NCBI GenBank assembly: GCA_009193035.1
Contig: SWDT01000048.1
Coordinates: forward strand, 62,001 to 126,000
Origin: Halicephalobus mephisto
Lineage: Eukaryota > Nematoda > Chromadorea > Rhabditida > Panagrolaimidae
DNA length: 64,000 bases
Reading direction: 5' to 3'
A program made the position numbers and the translations under genes. The notes under the pieces were generated by a model, which was not told the origin of the DNA, ran no database searches, and saw nothing but the letters and a program-made list of their open reading frames with translations. Below are positions 1 to 10,729 of this stretch, piece after piece. Position 1 is the stretch's first letter; every line of letters starts with the position of its first letter.

Positions 1-847
1 AAAATAACCCAATAATATCCGACAACACTAAGTCCGGTGTTGATCATTATTTCTAAAAAATAAAACTTTAAAAAATAAAATTTTTAAAAATCAAAAAAAT
101 TTCAAAAAACACGTAAAAAATATTTAAAATAATAAAATTTTTTAAATACATAAAAATATTAAAAAATAAAATTTTCAAAAAAGTAAAAAATATTTAAAAA
201 TAAAATTTTCAAAAAAAGTAAAAAATATTTAAAATAAAAAAATATTTAAAAATAAAATTTTCAAAAAAAGTAAAAAATATTTAAAATAAAAAATTCTAAA
301 AATAAATTTTTAAAAAAAACGTAAAAAATATTTTTAAAAAATAAAATTTATCTAAAAATAAAAAAATAAAGTTTAAGAAATCTAAAAATAAATTTTAAAA
401 AAAGCATGTAAAAAATATTTTTTTATTAAAAATGCCAAAACTTTGAATAATTTTCATGTAACATTCATTTTGTGGCTTTGACACCAGGAAAATGAAAAAA
501 GTGAATTTGACAAAGGTCGTCAAAGTTGTGGGTGACATCAGTCTCACTTTTCCGGGGGATTACGCTTGGGCTTTTAACAAATGATCTAAAGCTAGGTGAG
601 ATCGGCTTTCAGCGATTTTTTGGATCTGTAAAAAGAGTATTGATGCGAAAACAAAAAACTTTTCAGAAACAAATAAGTTAGAAGATTTGTTATTTGATAT
701 CAAAAAAAATGAAAAAAATGTTTAAAAAAGATTTTTTAAGATAAACGTGGATTTTTGGCAAAATGGGAAAAATGCCAAAACGGTTTATTTTTGATGCTGT
801 TTGAGATTTTAAAAATTACAAAGAAATTTTAAAATCAGAGAAATTTT
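1..847. other. AT-rich gene-free stretch
   Basis: This stretch is dominated by A-rich runs with a recurring TAAAAAATATTTAAAA word between about 100 and 420. No credible exon, RNA gene or promoter was seen on either strand. The bases from about 430 to 620 are less AT-biased but carry no extended reading frame. Confidence 0.6.
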
Positions 848-1880
848 ATATTTGGCGAAATATGACTGAATGCCAGAAAATAATTTCTTATTTTTGGCAA
901 CGTGTTCTTAATGCCAAAAATTACAAAAAAATTAAAGAAAATTTTAAAAAAGTTAAAAAATCACAGAAATTTTATATTTGGCGAAATATGACTGAATGCC
1001 AAAAAATAATTTATTAATTTTGGCAACGTGTTCTTAATGCCAAAAATTGTAAACAAAAAAGCAATTCTAAAAGACTTCAAAAATTGCGAGAAAAACAATT
1101 GTCACATTTGGCAAAGTGTGACTAAATGCCAAGAATAATTTCTTAAATTTCGAAGAAAATTTATAAATAATCAAATTTTTAAAAATTCAAAAAACATTTA
1201 AAAAACAATTTTCACATTTCGGGAATATGACTAAATGCTGAAAAATAATTTTTTCAACTTTGGCGAAGCATGACTCAGTGCCAAAAATGTAAACAAAGAA
1301 ACATTTAAGTTATAATTTTAAAAATTAAAAATTTTAACTTTGGCGAAATATGACTGAATGCCAAAAATTATAAATTAACAAAAAAAAATTAAAATATAAC
1401 TTTTTAAAAAATTATTTTTTAAATCTTGGCAAAGTATGACTGAATGCTAAATAATTATTTTTCAACTTTGGCGAAATATGACTGAATGCCAAAAATTATA
1501 AATTAACAAAAAAAATTAAAATATAACTTTTTAAAAAATAATTTTCTCAATTTTGGCAAAGTATGACTGAACGCCAAAAATATTTTGTTTTGTCAATGTG
1601 TGAACAAATGCCAGAAAAAAATTCTAAACAAAATGTATGATTATTAATTGAATAAAATTATTTATCAGTTCTGAACACGTCAAAATTCCTCTTTTCTCAA
1701 GTTTGGCAAAATGACACTCAATGCCAAAATTAATTATTATTTTCGTGCTGAGACAAACTGGAATCTGATTACTTCGATTGCCTGAGGGAAATTCGATAAA
1801 TCTGAAACAGATTCAAAACACGTTTTACTATCTTTGGCAAAATGACCCTAACGCCAAAAAAATTTTTGGCAATCAGTCAC
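848..1880. repeat. Degenerate TTTGGC...TGCCAAA repeat array
   Basis: About ten degenerate units carry a half-site TTTGGCGAAATATGACTGAA closed by TGCCAAAA. Each unit is therefore a short imperfect palindrome with TTTGGCA and TGCCAAA as its arms. The first two clear copies are about 124 bp apart (near 851 and 975), and later copies (near 1258, 1340, 1466, 1552, 1700 and 1832) are more closely and irregularly spaced. No coding potential is evident. Confidence 0.75.
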
Positions 1881-3541
1881 CTATTGCCAAATTTCATTTT
1901 TCAAATTTCGAAATTTATCCAAATATTTAGTTCATAGTCAATGAGAAAACTAAAAAGACTTGACAAATTGCGGCAAAACGGTCACTTGGAACGGCATCCA
2001 TGACCATGCCTAATTCCTCTCCGAAACGAACAAAACTGGCAAGTCCAGAGATTTCCGTCCTACATCAATTCCAATTTCGTAATTGCAGTCAAAAAAGGAA
2101 AACTAAATACAGGAAGAATCTCATTTTTACTTTTTAATTGTTATTCAGAAAAAATAACAATTAATTAAAAATGTGAAATAATTTTTTTATAAAAATTACA
2201 GTTTTCTAAAATCCATATTTTCAGAATTTTTAAAAATTTTATAAAAATTAATTTTCGGAATTTTAAAATATATTAGAAATTTTCTAAAATCTCAAAAAAT
2301 TTCGAAATTCATTAAAAACTTTAGAAAATTATATAAATTTTTATTTTTTAAAACTTTTATAATTTTTATAATTTTTAAAATAAATTTGAAATTTTGAAAT
2401 TTAAAAAAATAAAAAGATTCATTAAAATTTAAAAATTTTTTCTAACTTTATGGAAATTTTCCAGAATTAATTAAAAATTTAAAAATTCTCCAATTTATAA
2501 AATTTCTAAGAAAATCGAAATTATTTTTCGAGACAATTTTAAAAAATTATTTTTTATTTTTAATTTTTTTTCATTTTTTCAAATTTTTAAATTTTAAATT
2601 TTTTTATTATAATTTTTAGAATTTTCTAAAATTTGATAAATTCCAAAACTTTCGAAAATTTATTTTAAATAAAAAAATTTTTGAGACAATTTTGGAAAAA
2701 ATTATTTTTATAAAATTGTACAAAAAAGAAAAACCCGATCCAAATCCGTTGGAATAAAAATAAAAGATCAATCACGACCTTAGTCGACATGTCAAATGGA
2801 TCAAGATCTTAATTATCTTTATCCGACCAAAGACAAATGAACTAAACTGGCACGAAAGTCACTAAAAGCCAAAATCGCCTAAGGAAAAAAGCCAAAAAAC
2901 CGATAATCCAATTATAGGTCCCGAGGGAATTTATCCAATACACTTTAAGCTTTAGTAACATCAATCACAAAAGGTGAAAGAAAATAATTTTTCTCTTCGC
3001 CAAAACGAACAATGGCCAGTGTCCTTTTCGCGCATTCGTGTTTCCGGAGGGCTTTCTGGAAGCAGCAGAATAACAGCCAAATTGATGAAACTGGCCAAGG
3101 GACCGGAGCGGAATAATTAAAGTGGTTACGGGGTCAATATTTATTGGAGAAGGGTGGATGAGTTTCGGAAAGAGTAAATTGAGGACCGAAATTCCGTGTT
3201 GACAAGAACTTTTAATTCTGATTCGAAATTTGCAAATTTAACGATTTCTACTTCCCTACCAAACACACGGAATAAAGTTTGGGAATTTGGTTATTAAGGT
3301 GCTGTAACTATATGGATGTTTGCGCTTTTTTAAAACTCAAACTCCAATTCTGAAGCGAAACACCGATTCCACAAATCACCGAGCAGTGGTTTTCATAACA
3401 ATCTAGCTATTCCGACTCATTCTTCCTCGTCTCTCGTGATCGCACTAATCTAAATTCACAACAAGGATGACTTACGGTATAATTTTATCAAACAAAAACA
3501 AAAATTATCGTCAACAAAGACATCTTCAATAAGCTTGAGGA
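1881..3541. other. Gene-free region downstream of rps-28
   Basis: Bases 2100-2740 are low-complexity AT sequence. Bases 2760-3180 are clearly less AT-rich and contain a 35-codon ATG frame from about 3012. No family match or splice structure supports it. This may be conserved non-coding or regulatory sequence, or the 3' flank of rps-28. No gene is called. Confidence 0.5.
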
Positions 3542-5081
<1,540 letters not shown>

Positions 5082-7773
5082 ATGGACGACACTGAATCCA
5101 AACATGCCTTTGAACAGGAGATCTTCCGGATCAAGCACAGGAAATCCCAAAACTGCGTCTTAATGACGAGAAACGAGTATAACGCCAAGCTCCAGAGGTT
5201 ACTGGAGCTCGAAAATCCCCAAGTGGCAAGGACTCCGAGTGACTACAAACTTCTGAAGACATATGACTACATAATCCAGAATGAAGGAGACCGACAATCG
5301 AGGAGATTAGTCAAAAGAGGAACGAGTTATTACTGTGTTCCTATTGAGGAGCTATATAACATTTTAAAAAGGTCAGTTTCTTACTATTTTCAATTTTGAT
5401 TAAAATTCATATAAAAATTATAAAAAATAGATCAATTTTGATTAAAATTCATATATAAAATAAGTCTATTTTCTTATTATTTTCAATTTTAATTAAAATT
5501 CACATACAAGTTATGAGAAATAAACGAGTTTTTTACTTTTTTCAATTATATTTAAAATTCATATAAAATATACAAAAAACAGGCCAGTTTTTTATTATTA
5601 TTAACTATAATTAGAAGCCATGTACAAATTATAAAAAATTAATCAGTTTTTTCACTATTTTCGATTATATTTAAAACTCATATAAATTATGAAAAATAAA
5701 TGAATTTCTTATTATTTTCAATTAAATTAAAAATTCATATATGAACTATACAAAAACCTTAAGATTTTTATAGGTATTACGAAAGAAACAAAATTGATAT
5801 ATGAACATTGTTATTTTTTATGTTTTTAAAAGTTTTAAATTTTTGCTTTTGCAGTGCTCATATCCAGCTTCGTCACGCAGGCAGGAACGCGATGCAACTT
5901 TTTTTCCGTGATAAATACTGCAATATTACTAAAGACTGCATCATGGCTTATCTTTATCTCTGTAAACAATGCCCGAGGAAAAAGAAAATCCGCGAACATC
6001 GTCACAAACATCAAGAAGATCAACAGCCTTTAGAAGGGATGGAGATGCTCCAAGATGACGATGAGGAAATCGATGAAGCGGAAGTAAGTCAATTCGACGG
6101 CCACGGGAGGGACGCTGATCACGGGATGAGCACTTCTGGAGTCAACCAGGGAAGCGACAACTTCTCCAGAGGCCAGGTGGACGTCATTGATATGAGGAAC
6201 AGAAGGGACAACGAGTACTGCCACATTCTGAGGTACACCAACCTCCAGACAAATGAAGTTAGACTGAAACCGATGCAATTTGGAACAGCTATAGAAGCGG
6301 CGAATCTACTGGTGGATATATATTGCGAACAAGGAGCTCCCATAGTGTTGCAGTCTTTAAACGGAAGGGAGTTCGTCCAGGAAGTCGTGGGAGAAGTCGT
6401 GAAGATCTGGCCCAGTTGTAGACAACTACATGGAGCAATCCGAGTCGGGAACGGATTAGATATCCAAGGAGATCATCAACAGTTGATTGAGCAATTGACC
6501 AACTTACAAAACAGGTTAAAAACCAAAGTCTGGGCTCAGTTGTTGAGGTTTCTACAGTGGGAAATCAACTCCAGATACAGCGCTGACATAGGAAGGTCGA
6601 TTCTGGAAAGTGTCTACGGAAAACAGCCCGGATTGGGTGAGTTTCTTGAATTTCACACTTTTAAACAAAATTATCTTCTAATAGCTAAAACATTTAAAAA
6701 TCGTTCAAATTAGTCACTATCTAGAGAATTTCTATTTCAAAGATAATGACTCAGTAGACATTATCTTCTATAAGGAATAAACAATCTTAGATAGTGTCCG
6801 ATACTGTTCTAAAAGCATGAAATTGAGCGACTATCAAGGTGGTTTTTATTGAGAATGGAAATTGCTAGGATAGTGTCCAAAAGTTGTCATTTTCAGTCAC
6901 CATCCCAGTGATTTGCACTGAGAACAAAAGTTGTCAGGATAGTATTTAAAAATCATTCTTCTCAGTCACTATCCTGACTTTTTTGCAAGTAATAGCAATT
7001 GCTAGGATAGTGCCGGAAAATTGTTCTTCTCAGTCACTATCTTGACAATTCCTACTATCTACAAAAATTAGAAAGATAGTGTTTAAAAATCATTCTTCTC
7101 AGTCATTATCCGAGTGGTTTGTGTTGTAAATAATTTTCCTAAAGTATGATTTACAAAAATTTGATAAAATAACCTTGTTTCAGGTCTTCCTGCATCGAAA
7201 CTTCTGGAGGCTGTGTACGACAAGGCTCAGTCGGAGGAGCAAATGATGGACTACATTGCGGATGCAGAACTCCTCCGTCTTTCTGCGTTCTGTTCTTCTG
7301 CTTGTCAAGCCCCTCAAATGACCCCTAGGACGTTCTCCCAAGGAACTTCAGCCACGGCTTCAGTTTCTGTCTCTGCAGGTCACTTCATAGACGAAAGCCA
7401 ATTAATGCCGTCGAAATCGGTCCAAAATTCGAATGCACCGTATCATCTTCAATCAACAGCTTCATCGTCGTCTGTCGTGGCTTCAGAATCGCCGATATAC
7501 ATGGATTATCAAAGTCTTCAGATGACTGTAGAAGCAGAAAGAGCAGCTCAACAACAAGTTCCTCAACCGTCTCCGCCATCTACCCAGGAAATGAAACAGA
7601 ACCAATCTGTCTTCATCCAAGCCCCCCAAGCAGTACCTCAAGGACAGGAAATCGGGGCAGGTCCCCAGATAACCGTCCAACAACCTACTTACATTACTGA
7701 AATTATCCAGATGAAAAACGAAGGCGAAAATATGCCCATGAGCAATGGGCAAATGGAGCATTTTGCTCTCTGA
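5082..7773 (+). CDS. Integrase-type H2C2 zinc-finger protein (KRBA2/Ginger-like)
   Basis: Three exons (5082-5371, 5855-6636, 7184-7773) join in frame to encode 553 residues. The start codon directly follows a TTTCAG acceptor, so trans-splicing is likely. Residues 97-140 hold an HHCC zinc-binding module with H99, H104, C133 and C136, followed by a basic PRKKK. This resembles the zinc finger that precedes integrase cores in Ginger/gypsy-type elements and vertebrate KRBA2. The N-terminal 95 residues resemble the region before that finger in the same proteins. No DDE catalytic core is visible. The rest is an acidic segment (about 155-165), an alpha-helical conserved-looking region (about 200-370) and a low-complexity Ser/Gln/Pro tail. 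It looks like a domesticated, DNA- or chromatin-associated host gene; the function is unknown. An AATAAA lies at 8114-8119. Confidence 0.8.
6700..7125. repeat. CACTATCC/GGATAGTG palindrome cluster in intron 2
   Basis: This cluster occupies most of intron 2 of the zinc-finger gene. The words AGTCACTATC and GATAGTGTC alternate about every 40-60 bp, so neighbouring units can pair as hairpins. The same family recurs in introns of the ABCG, srt and unc-2 genes and at the right end of the window. Confidence 0.8.
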
Positions 7774-8262
7774 CAGAGAAAATACGTTATTGTTGAAAAT
7801 TAGAATAATTTAAAGAATTAAAACTTATTTATTAAATTGTTAAAAGAGTCGAGATTGGAAAGTGGTTTAGAATATAAAGAGATGATCTGAATATCAAGGA
7901 GTGTAGAATACTGTAGGACATGAGAGACTCCCGGTTGTCTTATGTGGGATGTAATTGTTGTCTGTGCCTTATTGTTGAGTAAAGATTGATAATATTCTTC
8001 CTGTTTCTATCTTGACAGAATGATGAAATGGATTTGAGAAGAACATCCCAGAAAAGTGATTTCCTGATTATACCCTAAGGCTGTAGAATGATATGAAGCT
8101 CGATTGCAGAAACAATAAAAAACTAAATTCAACACTGAATTTAACATTAATTATTAGTGTTTTTATTCAGTCACTTTTTTCCAATTTATCTCTTACCACG
8201 AATTTTCTCCATCACGCCATACAATTAGAGAAATCACTTTTTTAATGTTTATTTTTCTTTAC
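7774..8262. other. 3' flank of the zinc-finger gene
   Basis: This is the probable 3'UTR and intergenic DNA, with a polyadenylation-like AATAAA at 8114-8119. It ends in the pyrimidine-rich tract in which the transposon inserted. No reading frame of note. Confidence 0.5.
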
Positions 8263-8265
8263 TCA
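8263..8265. repeat. Left target-site duplication (TCA)
   Basis: The TCA immediately left of the transposon is repeated immediately right of it (10560-10562). Together with the neighbouring bases the pre-insertion site reads CTCAG, the CTNAG target with TNA duplication described for Tc4 and Tc5 of C. elegans. Confidence 0.85.
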
Positions 8266-8293
8266 CAAGGAAAGGGACTTTAGGTGCCCCAGG

Positions 8294-8304
8294 GGTTCGA
8301 ATCC
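8294..8304 (+). promoter_or_regulatory. B-box-like motif GGTTCGAATCC near the TIR end
   Basis: This is an exact match to the RNA polymerase III B-box / tRNA T-loop consensus (GGTTCGANNCC), 28 bp inside the transposon terminus. It is mirrored in the right arm. It may be a chance or recruited transposase-binding site; a Pol III role is inference. Confidence 0.45.
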
Positions 8305-8450
8305 TTTCCTATATGGTTTTGTAGAGCTTGAAGAGAAAAGTAAGACGGTGTGCTCGTGAGTTGCGGAACGGCCTTCTGAAGCGAGATAATTAGGAAGAAA
8401 CAAAAAGATAAAAGTTAAAAGGAAATAATTTATCTTTCGCCGTGTTTCGC

Positions 8451-8504
8451 TGTAGCTCAATCGGTGAGCGGCGCGTCGGTAGTCCTGCGGCGCCGGTTCA
8501 GTCC
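8451..8504 (+). promoter_or_regulatory. tRNA-like A box and B box inside the left TIR
   Basis: TGTAGCTCAATCGGTGAGC (8451-8469) matches a tRNA D-arm and A box, with a GCTC/GAGC stem. GGTTCAGTCC (8495-8504) matches a T-arm B box and is flanked by pairing GCC/GGC bases. Spacing is within the tRNA range. The acceptor and anticodon stems do not pair convincingly, so this is not a functional tRNA gene. It is best read as a tRNA-derived or tRNA-mimicking Pol III promoter, present in both arms in opposite orientation. Confidence 0.5.
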
Positions 8505-8607
8505 TGGCGCTCTCGACAGTTCTTTCTTTATTTTAACCTCGCGCCTCTGACTTTTACTTTTTTTGTGAAAATTTGTTTTTTCATATATTAGTTTTTATTT
8601 TAGAACA

Positions 8608-10203
8608 ATGCCTATTGCTGCGGCCAATATTGTAGCTGGTCTTTGTGAAATCTACCCCGGCGATAGTACTTCAGAGCTGACTAGCAGTGAAAAGAATGTG
8701 ATTGAACGTCTGAGGAACATGATTGATTATTTTATTGAGAATGAAAACTTTGATGATGAAACCTCTGATGAAGTGAATTTTAATGCTTGTTATAATAACA
8801 ACGATATAAATGATGATAATATTACTACTTCAGTTGCTCCTGGAAGTCAAGCGGTCACTAAATGTGAAATACAAAATGCGTTGAACTATTATCGAAGAAC
8901 CAAGAAGGGATTTCGATCTTTGTCTTCAATAAGATACAAGTATCGTTGGATAAAGAATAAGAATGATTTGAAAAAGTTGCGTACCTATGAGAGAACAGAT
9001 TGGTTTTTCTTTGTAAGTATTTTTATATATCAAACATATTTAGGGATAATTCATTCAAATCGTCGAGTGCAACTGAATGTTCTGAAAAATAGGTTGAGTT
9101 CAGAATTGACGAAGAAGATGAAATTGGGATTAATCTTGCATGATGTAGATATCCAAAATCTTGCTCTTGTAATTAATAATGATTTAAAAATTGCGAACTT
9201 CAAGGCCTCATTAACCTGGGTGAAACGATTCAAACGGACTTACTCATTTGTGTCGAGACATATCAATAAGATGGTCAGTAGACGACAAGTTAAGACTGCC
9301 TCTTCAATCCAGGAAAGTGCTAAGAATTTTGTCGCAACAGTTCGGTCTAAATTAAAATCATTTTCGCTATCTGATGTTGCTAATGCTGACCAGTCTGGAT
9401 TCTTACGGGAATTTTATTCAGCGAGAACTTTAGCCCTAAAGGGCACAAAGCAGGTTGAGTGTCTAGCGAACTCAATCTCTTCTATGAAACATTCCTATAC
9501 TGTATTGCCAATAATTTTTGCAAATGGAAGATTGTCTAGTAAGCTTTATATAATACTACAAGAACCAAGAGGTCAATTTCCAAAAAAAAAGGAGGTCTTT
9601 AAAGCTCCCAACTTGGTAGTGAGATGTGGGAAATCTCACATTATGAACAAGAATTTGTTAATTGATTGGATTCAAACGTGTGTATTGTCTGAAGACTGTC
9701 CAAATAATTTACTTTTGTTGCTGGATTCGTGGACGGCATTTAAAGATGTCAAAACAATCATGTCAATTGTTCCTAGTCATAAGAATTTGCAAATTCTCAA
9801 TATTCCTCCCGGCACAACTTCTTTTATTCAGCCTCTGGATGTTTTTTTCTTTAGAATTCTGAAAGAATTTATCAGAAAGATAAATACTTATGTTTTGAAT
9901 TCAGATGAAAAGATTTCTGGTTGCGAAAGGAATAATATTCTTATTACAATGTCGTTGGTCTACAACCAGTTTTGCTGCAATCGTTATACTGACTTTTTAT
10001 CTTTTAGTTGGTATAAGTGTGGATATACTGAACAGAAGCCATCTCCATTCCAAACTCCATTTCAATATTGTTTTCCACTAGCAATCCATCCTTGTGAATT
10101 CGACAATTGTATAAAATTGTCTTTCATCAAATGTTCCTATTGTTCGAAGTCTTTCTGCTTCCAGCATTTCTTTAAATCTTTTCATTATCACAATGTTAAT
10201 TAA
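8608..10203 (+). CDS. Tc4/Tc5-type transposase
   Basis: The 531-residue protein would cut and paste the surrounding element. Residues about 95-230 form a DNA-binding region; the second part (FKASLTWVKRF...SRHINK, about 198-222) resembles the Tc5-type helix-turn-helix related to CENP-B. The catalytic DDE_1 fold is recognised by NADQSGF (D261), LLLLLDSW (D373) and PPGTTSFIQPLDV (D411), so all three acidic residues are present with 37 residues between the last two. A Cys/His cluster at the C terminus (CSYCSKSFCFQHFF) suggests a terminal zinc-binding element, also seen in related transposases. The length is close to the roughly 537 residues I recall for Tc4v. A GTAAGT...TTTAG stretch of 31 nt near 9016 was considered as an intron but is too short and would break the frame. 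The start is 48 bp inside the left arm. Confidence 0.9.
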   Translation: MPIAAANIVAGLCEIYPGDSTSELTSSEKNVIERLRNMIDYFIENENFDDETSDEVNFNACYNNNDINDDNITTSVAPGSQAVTKCEIQNALNYYRRTKKGFRSLSSIRYKYRWIKNKNDLKKLRTYERTDWFFFVSIFIYQTYLGIIHSNRRVQLNVLKNRLSSELTKKMKLGLILHDVDIQNLALVINNDLKIANFKASLTWVKRFKRTYSFVSRHINKMVSRRQVKTASSIQESAKNFVATVRSKLKSFSLSDVANADQSGFLREFYSARTLALKGTKQVECLANSISSMKHSYTVLPIIFANGRLSSKLYIILQEPRGQFPKKKEVFKAPNLVVRCGKSHIMNKNLLIDWIQTCVLSEDCPNNLLLLLDSWTAFKDVKTIMSIVPSHKNLQILNIPPGTTSFIQPLDVFFFRILKEFIRKINTYVLNSDEKISGCERNNILITMSLVYNQFCCNRYTDFLSFSWYKCGYTEQKPSPFQTPFQYCFPLAIHPCEFDNCIKLSFIKCSYCSKSFCFQHFFKSFHYHNVN

Positions 10204-10266
10204 TCTGTTGTTAAATATAGATAAATTCTCTTTTTTATATAAAACAGCGGAATCTGTTATCACAAG

Positions 10267-10559
10267 AAAGTAAAAGTCAGAGGCGCGAGGTTAAAATAAA
10301 GAAAGAACTGTCGAGAGCGCCAGGACTGAACCGGCGCCGCAGGACTACCGACGCGCCGCTCACCGATTGAGCTACAGCGAAACACGGCGAAAGATAAATT
10401 ATTTCCTTTAACTTTTATCTTTTTGTTTCTTCCTAATTATCTCGCTTCAGAAGGCCGTTCCGCAACTCACGAGCACACCGTCTTACTTTTCTCTTCAGCT
10501 CTACAAAACCATATAGGAAAGGATTCGAACCCCTGGGGCACCTAAAGTCCCTTTCCTTG
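10267..10559 (-). repeat. Right terminal inverted repeat of the transposon
   Basis: This 293-bp arm is the reverse complement of 8266-8560 with two single-base deletions. Its outer end (CCCTTTCCTTG), followed by the target bases TCAG, forms a pyrimidine-rich splice-acceptor-like sequence facing the downstream ABCG gene. Confidence 0.93.
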
Positions 10560-10562
10560 TCA
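10560..10562. repeat. Right target-site duplication (TCA)
   Basis: Direct repeat of 8263-8265; the following G completes the CTCAG target. Confidence 0.85.
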
Positions 10563-10729
10563 GATTCAGTTTCATTTCTACTCTGCAGTTTATCTTCCTT
10601 ATCTACTTTCCCCTTGGTCTATTTATTCTGGTAAGCACACCAGTGATAAAAACGATAAAACTGCTCCATTCAGTGTTTTTATTTCTTACTTCCTCATCGA
10701 ACACTTGATCAGCCGAAGTTGGGTTCCAC

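Larger units (their letters stand above)
8266..8560 (+). repeat. Left terminal inverted repeat of the transposon
   Basis: This 295-bp arm is complementary to 10267-10559 apart from one extra T near 8328 (AGCTTGAAG versus AGCTGAAG) and one extra A near 8420. It contains two tRNA-promoter-like segments, annotated separately. Confidence 0.93.
8266..10559 (+). mobile_element. Tc4/Tc5-like DNA transposon, apparently intact
   Basis: This 2,294-bp element is bounded by about 294-bp terminal inverted repeats that both begin CAAGGAAAGGGACTTTAGG. A 3-bp TCA duplication flanks it, and the pre-insertion target reads CTCAG. The interior carries one uninterrupted 531-codon transposase frame. The arms differ only by two single-base indels (295 versus 293 bp), pointing to recent transposition. 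Long arms, the TNA duplication, a CAAGG terminus and a CENP-B/DDE-type transposase together place it with the nematode Tc4/Tc5 group of the pogo/Tigger lineage. It sits 170 bp upstream of the ABCG transporter start codon, in the same orientation. Confidence 0.92.

Noticed and set aside
8451..8522. A genuine tRNA gene in the transposon arm
   Set aside because: D arm and T arm look right, but acceptor and anticodon stems do not pair, so only promoter-like boxes were annotated.
9016..9046. A 31-nt intron in the transposase
   Set aside because: Shorter than nematode minimal introns and not a multiple of three; removal would break an otherwise intact frame.
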